From contig JABMLP010000011.1 of assembly GCA_013176395.1 (NCBI GenBank), forward strand, positions 930,001 through 994,000: a stretch of DNA of 64,000 nt, written 5' to 3'. Below the pieces are notes generated by a model. The model made no database searches, was not told the DNA's origin, and saw only the letters and a program-made list of their open reading frames with translations. Each line of letters opens with the position of its first letter. Position 1 is the stretch's first letter. The DNA is from Venturia oleaginea. Lineage: Eukaryota > Ascomycota > Dothideomycetes > Venturiales > Venturiaceae. The translations under genes were made by a program, and so were the position numbers. Positions 13,764-25,001 of this stretch are shown here, in pieces.

Positions 13764-15036
13764 TTTGGAGTGTGTGGGGTGACGGTGTGGGATCCGAGGT
13801 GTATAGTATCTGGCGGCGACGGTCAGAGTGGTTTGCGCCTCTACATGCGGGAAATTTCTCAATTTGTACAATCTGTCCGAGATCGGAAGTGAGCGGGTAC
13901 CAAATCACTAAAAGGTTCCCAGAGGCAAAGTAGAGGATAAAGAGGTGAATGGCAGACGAGAGGAAGAGATATAGTGTAAGTGGACGACTGAGTCTAGAAT
14001 ATGGCAGGGTCCTGTCATGACCGAAAAGTCTGGTCGGTGAAGGTATTCTAGTGTCCAACTCTTCTCCGGGCCGGATCGCGAAGGACACAAAAGGCCTATT
14101 AGTTATTCATGCTTCTAAGCAAACCCCGTTAGTAATCGCCGGGCCGACGCGACAATTGTTAATTGTCGGTGAGAATAGCCGTGGAGGACATAGCGGAGGT
14201 ATACGGGTTGCTGACCACCAGTGCACAAGGCATTTGGATGACCTCAACGATCGAGAGATGCTTGCGATAGATGGCTATCATGCCGATTCATTGTCTATCA
14301 ATGATACCGTGTATAGGATGTACACAGGGAAGTGATTGATGTCGAGTTTGGATCATTCCGTACCTAGGTAATGTCGGGGCGAGGGTGGTCTGGTCGACTG
14401 TGCCCTGGTGGTCAGTAGTAGTGTGGTGGTGTTTAGTTTTCTCTCCGTCGAGGGGACTGCCTCTCATTCCTGCAGCCCATGACGAAACAGAGCTAGCTTC
14501 ATGCTCATATGCACAGTGGGCGTTGATCATCCGTGGGGTTGTCTTGCTGCAGAGTCGCTTGCTTGCATAGCGAATTCCTCCAACATCACGAGTCACATTT
14601 GGCAGAGCCTCATTTCCTCTATTGTTTATCGTCTCAGCCTTGTCTCGGTGTGCATCTCGGGATGACTTCTTCTCGTTAAGTACACTCTCTTAGTCATCCA
14701 TCAATTATATATTTCCGGCCGTTTCTGATACTAGTCCCCCAGAAAATTAACAGTAGCGACCGCAAGAAGTAATTGCCGAACTATGTTTGGATTGATAAGG
14801 TGAGGGGGTTATGGATTGAATTGCCAAGAGACGGGATGGGGGAGTGTAAAGCAGCAGTGTCTCCACGCTAGAATTCATTGTCCACTATTTAGACGGCATT
14901 CGATTCAGTTCCGCTGTCAACCATGCGGCCATTAACTTTCATTTTCGACATTAGCCATCTAACCAACCATACCCTTCCCAGCCATCCAACAATTCACCAT
15001 CAAGTATAAAGTAACGAGCCAGGGGACGCAATACAA
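13764..15036. other. Intergenic region between IDO and the SDR gene
   Basis: This holds the promoter of IDO, which is transcribed leftward, and the 3' UTR of the SDR, also transcribed leftward. I find no further gene. The short frames at 14051-14335 and 14288-14596 have no recognisable features. Confidence 0.45.
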
Positions 15037-15904
15037 TTACTGGGAAGAACCACCAGAGATGGTGATGACTTGGCCTATTGCGACAATTAGTATCAACTAA
15101 GTTATCCAGAGAGGTAGCTGAGAGCTTACCGTTAACCCAACCAGCATCCTCAGAAGCAAGGAAGGCGACCACCCTCGCGACATCTTCAGGCAGCGCACAA
15201 CGTCCAAGCGGGCAGTGCTCAGCCATCATCTTCTCAATTTCCGCAGCAGGGAAGTCTGGAGTACCACCTGGAATGTAATGCCATGCATTCTGGGTGAACA
15301 TATCAGACTTGATACCACCTGGCGCAACACCGTTGACAGTGATACCCCTCTTTCCGAAATCCGTAGCGAAAGCCTTGATGAATCCAATGACAGCCATCTT
15401 GGAAGCATTGTAAAGAGCGTGGTCCTTCACGCCCAACAGACCAGCTGCAATCGACGACATCAGGATGATACGTCCGTTGTTCTCAATGGTCTTGTATGCC
15501 TCCTGTCCAACGAAAAATTGTGCCCTCGTGTTCAAGTTGAAAACGTGGTCGTATTTCTCCTCCGTGATCTCCTCCGTCTTATCCCAGGACTCGGTTCCGG
15601 AGTTGGACATGACGATATCGATTTTGCCGAAGGCGGCTTTGGCCTCTGCGAACAGTCGTCTGATCTCGGAGACTTTGGATACATCGGCTTGAATGGAGAC
15701 TGCCTTCGCGCCGTTGCCGAAGTCTTGGATGATTTTGCAGACTTCCTCAGCTGGGCCCTTGGAGGAAACATAGTTTACGATGACGGAGCAGCCTCGCTTT
15801 CCGAGTTCAATGGCACAGCCACGTCCGATACCACGACCAGCACCAGTGATGAGGGCAACTTTGCCATGGAGGGAGGCTGAGGGGACTGTAACTACGGATG
15901 CCAT
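15037..15904 (-). CDS. Short-chain dehydrogenase of the tetrahydroxynaphthalene/versicolorin reductase type
   Basis: Predicted 270-aa NADPH-dependent ketoreductase. Exon 1 runs 15904-15130. An intron at 15129-15075 (GTAAGC...AATAG) follows, and exon 2 at 15074-15037 adds the conserved tail GQVITISGGSSQ and the stop. Reading through the intron instead gives an unrelated tail. Motifs are the cofactor loop TGAGRGIG (residues 20-27), SNSG in place of NNAG (about 100-103), catalytic Ser151, Tyr165 and Lys169 (YNASK), and the family signature VNGVAPGGIKSDMF followed by WHYIPGG. The last two are typical of DHN-melanin naphthol reductases and Ver-1-like aflatoxin enzymes. The frame continues upstream of 15904, but the Met there begins the conserved part. 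No polyketide synthase or other melanin or mycotoxin gene is nearby, so the substrate is not established and a general SDR role is possible. Confidence 0.9.
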
Positions 15905-18398
15905 TTTGAAAGATTGATCTGGTAAATTTGGGAGCAGAGGTAAGAGAGTGGAATTCTGTATCTGAATATTAGCGGTCAGCTCTAGTTTTGTGCGTTCCCA
16001 ACAAGATATTAGCAGCCAGTGATAGACTATCAGCGTGCATGCAGCGAGATCTTCAGGGGCTTGCATAGACTTACGATAGCTTGGTGAGACTTGGATCAGG
16101 AGGTTCAATGGTATCGAGAGAAGCAGCTGTGATAAAGAGGGGAAGTATCAAGATAATGAAGTCTGGTCATCCTGACTATATACTCCCAAACACAGAAGCT
16201 CTATGGCGGCTGAGGGTGCGGGGATCCGAAGTGAGCGGGTCTCAGTGCCTCCTGAGCAACCTGGATGTTGTCCATAATGAGCTTATTATTACCTAGCCTT
16301 GAAGAATTGAGATTGATGCTGTGTGATTCTCTCGAGTTTTGGGGCGAAAACTTGTGAAGCGTTGGCTGAAGGTCAAGTGAATGGATGTTGGGACGGAAAT
16401 GCAGAAGGAGGGCAGGGGGAAATGCGATTCGACGACTCGTAACTCCGGAGTATTCTATCGTACCCATGCACTTCAAATTGTCCGATCCCACAACAAACTC
16501 CAACCTTACATCCATTAATCCTGTCAGAACAATCGAATTTGAATTCATATGTTGATATCAAGCACGATTTCGATTCCGAAAAAGGTACCTGATCGCACTA
16601 TCGTCAACGTCCCGAGCCGCGCAGACGCGAGCGGAGTTGTCCACTTTTGACGTCTGTCTCGCGCTTCAGCCGCCGTCACAAACATCCGAACCTCGAGCCC
16701 AAGACACCTCGCGCTTCGGCATTCGGAATCTCAGTCTGAGACCTGCGAATGACAAAACATATGTTAGGAGTCCCGCTCCCGGACCGGATGTCATTCTCAG
16801 CCTCGCATTCTGCACGGCAGCCAGTCTTTGGTTTAACGAAAGACAAGGGTTAAAAATAGTTTATACATCGCGAGGCTGAGCTTGAAGACATGTTTGCAGG
16901 CTCCGGCTAGAGATTCATTTGAATATTCGCCGTCTTCTTCCCCGCTCCAATCTTCTTCACCGTCTTCTTCGTGTCTTCCCAGATCAGGTGCGAAGATAGG
17001 GTAGTTTCTGCAAAAGCCTGCCCATATCAAAGACTTTCCAGGGTCCCCGAAACATGACCCGGTGTCTTGAAATCCGAACTGAGTTTATCTTAAGCATCCA
17101 GTGGATCTTGTTGCCTTTACAAAACAGGGTTGTTCCGAATCTACAACAGTGTCGAGTGTGCTGTCGTTAGGTACTGCTGCATGGAGGCGAAAGTCGTGTT
17201 TATAATTGCCCCGTGCCAAAAGTCTTTATTCTAACTAACCCAAATTCGTCAAGTTGGAGAGTTTCCACTAGGGAGTGCAAACGGTAGCGCCACGTTCTGA
17301 TGGCAACTCCCTGGCAAGCTTAAGCCGTGCAGATAGAGCTCGTGCAGGTGTTGAAAATGTCTCATGCATTGCTGTCGAGCTGAGAGGCAGGGCAACCCTG
17401 GCAATTGGGGAAATAGGTGCTTGCAGTTCATCCAGGCATTTCCGTCAGGCAGAATCAAAGACTTGACCTCCAAGAAGAGGTCACAAAGTGCAGTCTGATA
17501 CCTTTGACCTCAAGCTATATTATGTACACCGGTAGTGAACTCATGAGTAACGATGGATGTTGTTCAAGCGCGAGAATGCGGTAGTGATCTCTTGAGTAAT
17601 TATGGATGTTATTCAAGCTCAAGACTGGAGTGCTGCTGTTCCTGCAAAAGATTCCCAAATATTTTCCGTGGTTCTCTTATCGAAAGCTCTGTTCGACCAA
17701 TCGACGGTGAGTTCGAGGCTCCGGCGCAGGATAGGATCTGATCTGAAGTTGAGCGTCAGATACAGATCTGGCGTGTGAGATTTCCCAGGTCAGAATAGCT
17801 CAGTACCAACGCGTTTCAACAGGATACTCAATTTGATCTCCTGGACAAAGAACTATGGGAGAGTTCAAGACACGGTGAAGACAGAAAGCCAACAAGAGTG
17901 GTAGCAGATCTCCTTCGAGAACAGCAAGCGAAGCAAGAGAAGCAATCCCAATCACTCTGTAAGCTTCAAAACCACACAGCTCATCTTGATCACGTCTGCT
18001 CGATGTCCTTCATCAAAGTTTGGCTATTATTAGCTGTTTGCCAACACTACTCTAGTGGGAATGGATACTAGTCAATCGGCTGAGAGCAACTGGCGATCCG
18101 TAGCTGTCACAATGCTGTCTGGCTTCTCCAGGTAGAGTAATTGTCTCTCGCTTCGTAGATTCTCCGGGATCATGCAACATTGTCTGCCACTTCATAAATC
18201 ATGCTGCTTGACTATTAGCAAACCATAGGAGCCAGCTCAGAGTCGTGTCACCTGTTTAAAAGTGGACAATTTGCTATTTGCCATTGACGTCCAAATTGCC
18301 GACTTAAAGCTGCCGGCTACGACTGCTGTAAACTTTCAATTCTCCTCCACCACCTGCTAACCATTACACTTGTCGAAATACCGCAGACATCGTACATT
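15905..18398. other. Intergenic region with a short tandem duplication
   Basis: This region should contain the divergent promoters of the leftward SDR and the rightward SurE gene. I see no supported gene. Stretches near 16.6-17.0 kb are open in several frames without domain content. A duplicated segment of about 49 bases lies at 17531-17629. Confidence 0.4.
17531..17629. repeat. Imperfect 49-50 bp tandem duplication
   Basis: Two adjacent copies begin GGTAGTGA and share TGAGTAA, TATGGATGTT-like and TTCAAGC blocks. They differ mostly by C/T and A/G changes. No coding role is evident. Confidence 0.6.
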
Positions 18399-19557
18399 AT
18401 GCACATCCTCGTAAGTACCGGCAAATAATTGACTGGGAGCGATTCATCATGCCCTCATTTCTCTGTACTCCGAGAGTTAATTGACACATTTCTAGCTCAC
18501 CAACGACGATGGTCCTCCATCCACAAATTCCTCCCCATACATCCTCTCCCTCGTCCGCACCCTTCAATCCCACGGTCACATCGTCTCAGTATGCATACCC
18601 AATACTCAGCGAAGCTGGATCGGTAAAGCACATATTGTGGGGCAGAACATAAAACCTACCTACTACCGACCACCACCGCCATCCTCACCGTCCGACCCAG
18701 CCATTGTTTCCATTGAGTCCAATGACCAAGGAACCACCTCTACACACCCATTACCACAACATGCCGATGACGAGGAATGGATATTGGTAGATTCAACCCC
18801 GGCTAGCTGTATCCAAATTGGCCTCTACCACTACTTTGAAGAGAGAGGACCGATTGATTTGGTTATCTCGGGCCCAAATTATGGCAGGAATACCACAGCT
18901 GTGTTTGCCTTGTCATCTGGTACGCTAGGAGGAGCTCTCGAAGCAGCTGTCTGTGGTGTGAAATCCATAGCGCTCTCTTATGCTTTCTTCGATCGGAACC
19001 ATGATCCTTTAGTCATCGCTGCCGCGTCTAGGGCCAGTGTCAAGGTCATCGAGCACTTGGCGAAAACGTGGGAAAAGGGCGTACAGGTTTATACCGTTAA
19101 CACGCCATTGCTAGAAGGCGTGGAGAAGACAAAGGTTATGTGGACGCACATGTTGGAAAACCAATGGGAATCGGGCAGTTGCTTTACCGAAATAGCGGTT
19201 CCTGAAGATGAGGACGCGGATGCTGGTGAAGCCGAGGCGGAGATTCGCAGAGCAGAATTCTCAAGCGGAGGCAAGAAGCCAAACCTGACTGGGAAAGAGG
19301 AGCAGTCAGAAGGCAAGAATAGCCATGTGCGCTACACACACAAGCACTTCAGGTGGTCGCCAAGGTTCAAGGACGTCTACGATAGTGTTGAGCGATCCTC
19401 TCCTGGGAATGACGGCTGGGCCGTGAAGGAAGGATACATCAGGTATGCTCTCCCAAGTTCGATCTGCAAAGTCCTCACTAACAAATGCAGTGTCACTCCG
19501 CTGAAGGCAAATTTCATGCATGTGGGCGGTTTTCAAGGCGAAGTATTGAAGCTTTGA
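18399..19557 (+). CDS. SurE-like 5'/3'-nucleotidase / acid phosphatase
   Basis: Predicted 341-aa metal-dependent phosphomonoesterase of the SurE family. There are three exons: 18399-18410 (only MHIL), 18496-19442 and 19491-19557. The introns are 18411-18495 (GTAAGT...TCTAG) and 19443-19490 (GTATGC, branch CTAAC, GCAG). The tiny first exon is needed to place the NDDG metal site at residues 7-10. The family glycine/asparagine loop appears as SGPNYGRN. SRSWIG-type residues (TQRSWIGKAH) and the tail SVTPLKANFMH match the fungal branch. In yeast Pby1 and some fungal relatives a tubulin-tyrosine-ligase-like domain follows SurE. Here the frame stops shortly after ANFMHVGGFQGE, so this is a SurE-only protein. 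The acidic insertion around residues 235-265 is low complexity. The substrate (nucleotides or other phosphates) is inferred from the family. Confidence 0.87.
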
Positions 19558-20258
19558 AGTGAGAATGTGAGCATTTCTCGGCGCAGAATGAATTATGCCA
19601 TTATGATAAGGTCGGGCAGATGTGGTCGTGGATAGGCAATCGATGATAGAATTGGCTGTGCGAGTCTTCCAATTCCGGAAGCTCACTTTCAACTGATTGC
19701 TCACTCTTTCACTGGGGAATTCGTGTACGCCATCTGTTTCGTTCCACTTCTATTCATCCCTAAGGAGGGCTCACTGCCTGTGACCTATCTCTCTCGCCAA
19801 GACTCATGGACCTCTATTGATACTGCTGACGCTCAAGAACGAAATAGAGTCATCGAGTTTTTGACATTAATGCCCCAATGAAACGTTACAATCGGTGGTG
19901 TCGCGAAAAGCATATGCAGTGAATCCATCAATCGACGATTGCTCAGGAGTGTCGTCCGTGAAGTACAGACTTCAGTTCCCATATATTGAAAAATCCCACA
20001 GGTAGCTCAACCACAACACGCATATCATCACAAGCAGCAGAAGATACCAGAAGCATCCATCGTCACCATAACAAATATGGAAAACGAAACAACACGTCCT
20101 CGACATACCCACCTCTCATCGTTCTCAAACACAACCTTCGCTCTCACTCAAAGTACGCGATCGGCGAGACGGGGGGAGTATCGCGCCTCTCTCGTATTTG
20201 AGTATCTACACTATATACCATATCCTTTTGACGCTAACGAAACAACCTTTACGCAAGC
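19558..20258. other. Intergenic region
   Basis: Holds the 3' end of the SurE transcript and the promoter of the downstream hypothetical gene. No separate gene is supported. A frame starting at 20077 overlaps the next gene's start but ends early. Confidence 0.4.
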
Positions 20259-21680
20259 ATGGCCGACCACGGCCGCATCTTCTGCTGTGATTACCTACCT
20301 CAAGCTGCTCACGCCACTCTCAGGTCGGCAGCACCTCAAAATCCGATGAAACAGCACAAGCCCACAGGCAATGGACGCGGTGGAGCACAGAATGACCATG
20401 CCGGTAACTCGAATGGAATGAAGGACGTGACAAACGGAGTCAAGACCGTAGTCAAAGGAGACGCGTCAAAATCCAACGCAGCCAATGGCGTCGCGTCAAA
20501 CGCCAACAAAATCACCAAAAACGTCAAAGATGTCGCGCTCACTAAATCCACCTCAACCTTCAACACGCAGACCAAAGAAACCACGACCATCTATAAATAC
20601 AATAACCACGGTGCCCACCTCATCCCTACCGATTTCAAAACTCCACCTAACCCTCTCGCCTGGATCCTCCCCAATTTCCTTGTCTGGGCTGAAGCGCACG
20701 ATCTGGGTGAATTGCCCGAGACGAAGGGAATTATCGAGAGTGCGATTGTTTGTGTCGATGGTGGGGATGAGGGCGGTGTGAGGGCTTGTCATGCTGTAAG
20801 GGTTGAGGAATTTAGGATTCTGGGGGGTGTTCAGCAAGAGAAGGAGAAAGAGAAGGAGGCTGGGGATGGGAATGAGTCTGGTATTTCCAGCCCGGTTAAG
20901 AAAGGAAAGGGAAAGGGAAAGGGAAAGGAAGGAGATGGCAGCCCAGTCAAGGACCATCTCGCTACGGACCACTCAACCACCTCGAGCCCAGTCAAAGGAG
21001 GCGCTGAGAAGAAAAAGAAATGGATTAACAGAGGCAGAGGAAAAGCAAAACTCCCTACAACCTCACCCGTGGAAGCAGAATTAACCAAAACATCTTTCTT
21101 CCTCCCGCTCCTCGAAACATCCCCCTCCCTCCACGCATCCAAACGCCACATCTGTCGTTTCGGACAGGTACCCATTGAACTCGTGACGATTGGAAAGGAT
21201 ACGGTGGTGTTGGATTATCACGAGCTATTCTCACATGGGACTACTGCTTCTTGTATCGGTAGTGGTGTTCGCTCGGAAGGAGATGGAGATGGAGATGGAA
21301 GGGATGATTTATTCCGTGTCGCTGGAGGAGGAGATAAAGATGGTGGTGGAAGAATCGAGCAGGGAAAATTCTACAAGATTTCGTATGTTGGGGAGGTTTT
21401 GATTAGGATGGGGATGGGTGGGAAGGAGAGGGTTGTCGTTCCAGTATCAACTGGTGCTAGCGCGTCAATTAACACCACCACCAACACCATCGGAGCCGCA
21501 TCGTCAACATCCATAACCGACGCAGACGCAGACGTAGATGTAGAGTCCACCGACGGGGAATTGGAAGAGCGGGAGGAAGGGGAAGGAGGAGAGTTGGCGG
21601 AGATGGAGAAGTATAGGATGATGGAGCAGATTATGAGTATTAACTTTGGATATGGTTGGAGCAACCCACGTGGTATTTAG
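20259..21680 (+). CDS. Hypothetical low-complexity protein
   Basis: An intron-free frame of 473 codons encodes a protein I do not recognise. Residues 1-110 are basic and rich in Asn, Lys and Thr. A more ordered segment follows, containing ILPNFLVWAEAHDLGELPE and SAIVCVDGGDEGG. Next comes a Lys/Gly run (KGKGKGKGKEGDGSPVK) with repeated SSPVK-like motifs. A second ordered block contains TSFFLPLLETSPSLHASKRH and ICRFGQVPIELVTIGKDTVV. The C-terminus is acidic. The two ordered blocks look like real coding sequence, because hydrophobic and charged residues are well mixed while the overlapping frames are mere low complexity. Translation may begin at 20259 or at the in-frame ATG at 20346. The repeated SSPVK motif could be a proline-directed kinase target, which is inference only. 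Confidence 0.5.
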   Translation: MADHGRIFCCDYLPQAAHATLRSAAPQNPMKQHKPTGNGRGGAQNDHAGNSNGMKDVTNGVKTVVKGDASKSNAANGVASNANKITKNVKDVALTKSTSTFNTQTKETTTIYKYNNHGAHLIPTDFKTPPNPLAWILPNFLVWAEAHDLGELPETKGIIESAIVCVDGGDEGGVRACHAVRVEEFRILGGVQQEKEKEKEAGDGNESGISSPVKKGKGKGKGKEGDGSPVKDHLATDHSTTSSPVKGGAEKKKKWINRGRGKAKLPTTSPVEAELTKTSFFLPLLETSPSLHASKRHICRFGQVPIELVTIGKDTVVLDYHELFSHGTTASCIGSGVRSEGDGDGDGRDDLFRVAGGGDKDGGGRIEQGKFYKISYVGEVLIRMGMGGKERVVVPVSTGASASINTTTNTIGAASSTSITDADADVDVESTDGELEEREEGEGGELAEMEKYRMMEQIMSINFGYGWSNPRGI

Positions 21681-22423
21681 GGCGACGATTGAGGTGGGGG
21701 GATTGGTGAAGAGGTGAGGGATTTGACTAAAGTGGATATTTGGTGCGATGTGGGTGTGGAGGTAAGCGAGTGGCTTTACGGGTATGATATCCAAGGCGTA
21801 TCTTTTGCACGCGTATAGTGATGATGACTAGTCATTCTAGCTAGTTATTATTGTTGCTGATCTCACAATTCAATGGAGATATTTATACGGTGTCGGTCAG
21901 TCGTATCTTCCATAGATAGACTATCAACTCCCAGGCAGTATACATACCCCTCCCTATCCATTATCCCCATCATGAAGCCAAACACCCTCTTTCCCCATAA
22001 CATAAAACTTCTCAGCCCAGTCAAACCATCACTGCAGATAGTCAATACACACCTCCTCCTCGGCTCACCACCCCATTCCTTTCTCCATTGTCGAAATGAA
22101 CTATTCGCAAGTTAGACGTCTCAATTATCAGCTCCAATCCAGGATCGTCCCGGCGGATTCATGGTAAGCGTATGGAAGATATCATCCATCGATTGCGATT
22201 TCCCTGTGTAGATGAAGAGAGATGATCTAATATTCAAGAAACAAAATAGGTATATCTAAGACTTCGTTCGAATAGAGAGGCGGGAGGGAAGTTAGGCGAC
22301 ATCTTTCATTCGCCGCGTTAGAGATAGCTTCAAGGGGGTTACGTTATGAAACTCCATCTCTATCGAGTACTCCCGTCTTACCATGTAGTTATTTGCAGGC
22401 GCTGTATTGAAGTAGGTGAATGA
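21681..22423. other. Intergenic region before a solo LTR
   Basis: No supported gene. Frames are short on both strands. Confidence 0.4.
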
Positions 22424-22623
22424 TGTGACGGCTTGCTAGGCTACTGGAACACCCACAGTGTTCAAGCACCTAACAAGGCGCCACAGTACATGGGCCACAG
22501 CAAGACCTATAAGTAAGCCTTGCCCCCAGCCCCCATTTACATAGCTACCTGTAGTTCGCTATCACATTTAGTCCATACCTGATTGCTGCTCACGCCTTTC
22601 ATTAGTTACTACTAGACGTGACA
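22424..22623. mobile_element. Solo LTR copy A (200 bp, TG...CA, 5-bp target duplication)
   Basis: This 200-bp unit begins TGTGACGGCTTG and ends GACGTGACA. It is flanked by the direct repeat AATGA at 22419-22423 and 22624-22628. A near-identical 200-bp copy lies at 63430-63629 with a different flanking duplication. TG...CA ends with 5-bp duplications identify a solo long terminal repeat. An internal TATAAGTA at about 22508 fits an LTR promoter. No internal retrotransposon sequence remains at either site. Orientation of the parent element is not known. Confidence 0.85.
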
Positions 22624-22643
22624 AATGACCTTGGCTATAACTT

Positions 22644-22898
22644 TTAGCTTGCTTTTGGAGGTGAAGATATTTCTTCTACTTCTACTTCTATGGAAGGGAT
22701 GGATGTTAAATAGAGATGTTGGAAGAAGGGTTGTGCTGCGCTGTCAACTATAATATTAGCCTCACCAATTATCCTAGAAGAGGACCTATCAGTTAACACT
22801 AAAATCTTTTCACACATACCTCTCGTTCCTAATACCTTCATAGACGTCCAAATAACCATTTCGAAACAAGGATCCTCCCGCCGCGCCGCAGCTGTCAA
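22644..22898 (-). pseudogene. Orphan coding-like fragment beside the solo LTR
   Basis: A minus-strand frame reads FEMVIWTSMKVLGTRGMCEK, then a segment rich in Ser and Ile, and ends SSPPKAS. Its composition looks like protein rather than random translation, and the open frame continues upstream for about ten codons past 22898 before stops appear. I do not recognise the family. It may be the C-terminal exon of a decayed gene. The solo LTR begins only 20 bases beyond its stop. Confidence 0.25.
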
Positions 22899-22930
22899 CT
22901 GCGTAGCTCCGAAATAGTGCAGACGGGTAT

Positions 22931-25001
22931 CGAGATTATTCCGCTGTCACCCGGATATCAGTCTTTTAGAGACCCATGTAAGATCCACAACAACAGTGTA
23001 ATAGTGAGTAATCGACTTCACAGTCTTTCCCGATTGTTAGTTGGCGAGACGGGATCGGAGTTGAGGGGCAGAGGAACGAGGAGGAGCGAGGAGCGGAGAA
23101 GTGAAGAAGATGCAGCAACGTCTTCAACCTCTCAGGAAATGACATCAGAAATCATGACGTTTGTGGAGTGATGTCCTGGCGATGATTCAGGTGAGGCGTT
23201 TGTTCCTAGCTATTCGATCTTTGTCGTCCAATATTCATCGAGACGGATTATTGGACCTCTCCGTCCTCGTGCCAGAAAATGGGTAGAATCTGTCAAAGAT
23301 TAGATATCGAACGCTCTGTTTCTCGTGCCGAGATCGGCGTATAAACAATTGTGTTGAAGACTGACCGTTGATTATTCGTCTTTCGATTTAAAGAGAGGGG
23401 TTGTCCAATCGTGGTCAAGATAAATTATTGAACGTTTTTTTATGGCCGGAGAAATCCGACGCCCAATGCACGTGATGCGCGTCAATGCTGACTATTGAGC
23501 GTTCTTCTCTAGACCGTACGATGACTGATGACCAACCCTCTCCAACACTGACTAGTGCTTTGGACGTTCTCTTCTCACACAGAGGTACGTATCCAATCCT
23601 TTTGAACGCTTACTATTGAACTTTGCTCTTTCAGTGGTAAGATGGAGGATGGTCAACGCCTGTGGAGATATACATCGAAAGTGTCAAGTGTCACGAACGT
23701 CTGTCATTTATCTACCCCCATCCGGTTGGCCCCGAAATGTGACATTGGCTTACAGTGGATCAAAAGAAATGTATTGCCTATTCCGCAGCCAAAATGCGTC
23801 ACGTTTCAGTATAGGTCCGGAAATCCACACGGATATGACGGCTTTGATCATGAATTTTCGTAGTGAAGCAGACTGACGTCGGAAATCGCAATGGTCGCAA
23901 CGGTTGTATTCTTTGCATCCCAGGAAGCGGTGAGTACTCTCGCCTCCCGCGGGATGAAAATTCGGCTGCGACGAAAATTCATAGTGTGGGACACCTCGCG
24001 ACCAAGTTCTGGACGTGAGATAGTGTGGATATAAAAAGTGCAAGAAAATGGCGATGTGACCTAAGTCGAGGTTGGTGCCCGATTTTTTGCGCGGTAGCGG
24101 TTAAGTGTCCAATCTGGACTCTGAAGCGTGGTGATGGGGATGGGACACCTTGATGGATGTTCGTTGAAGGGAAGCCTAACAGTCAAGCGTCCTGTTGGCC
24201 AAGGCTGGCCCAGATCAAGGGCGCACTAAAAGACCCCGCTTCTTGGGATCTTATCTGCTTCAGCCGCAAGGAGATTGTTCGGAAGCATTACCACATTTAA
24301 GGCATAGTTCATAACGCAGAGAAGTTGGTACGGCTAGACAATCACGAACCAGTATCGCAAAGCTTAGCAACAATGCAACTCAACTGCAGCTGCAGCTTCA
24401 CAGGAATCGGTAGTTATGTTCAAGCGAGAGAATAGGTGCAGCTAGTTAGCCCGGATAGTATTTTCCAGCATCTTGGATTTTGGAGAAATGAAATATATTG
24501 TAGATGGCAGAGCAAACGTGGGGGCGGCAAAGCGTTGGTCAGTTTGAGGATCGTCTTGACGACGGGGGATGCATTACGAGGGTTAATTGATTCTGTGCGA
24601 GGATGTGCTTTCTTCTTCTCTTTGATTCGTTGAAGATAATCAGGTTGTTCCGTCGTGTATCCGAGGACGGACCGTTGCGCAACTCAAGATGATGGCGGTT
24701 CGGTACGTATCGACCAGGTGTGTACCAAGTGATACTGTCGTAAGCTGAGAAATCTTCTGCATTCCTCGCCATCTTTGAGATGTCATGGTATCTGATATCG
24801 TGGGCAAGCATTTAAGCTTCATGGTGCCAACGATGCAAAAATTGCAAGATAAGTTTGACTTAACACAGATGCATCCGCAAGACCACAAATTAAGCTTGTG
24901 TATATGCCATGGTACTTTCGAATCGTTTTGGTCAACACAAATCATGTTGTGGTCCATCTCAATTCATAGCCATAAACAGTTCGTCGAAGTAATTCGTCCT
25001 T
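22931..25001. other. Intergenic region
   Basis: No supported gene. The stretch at 23.3-23.7 kb contains several loosely similar GACTATTGA-like phrases, but no unit that I can define as a repeat. Frames near 24.6-24.9 kb have no family features. Confidence 0.4.

Noticed and set aside
12225..19557. Possible secondary-metabolite or kynurenine gene cluster (IDO, SDR, SurE)
   Set aside because: No synthase, transporter or pathway-specific regulator lies among them, spacing is wide and the functions are unrelated.
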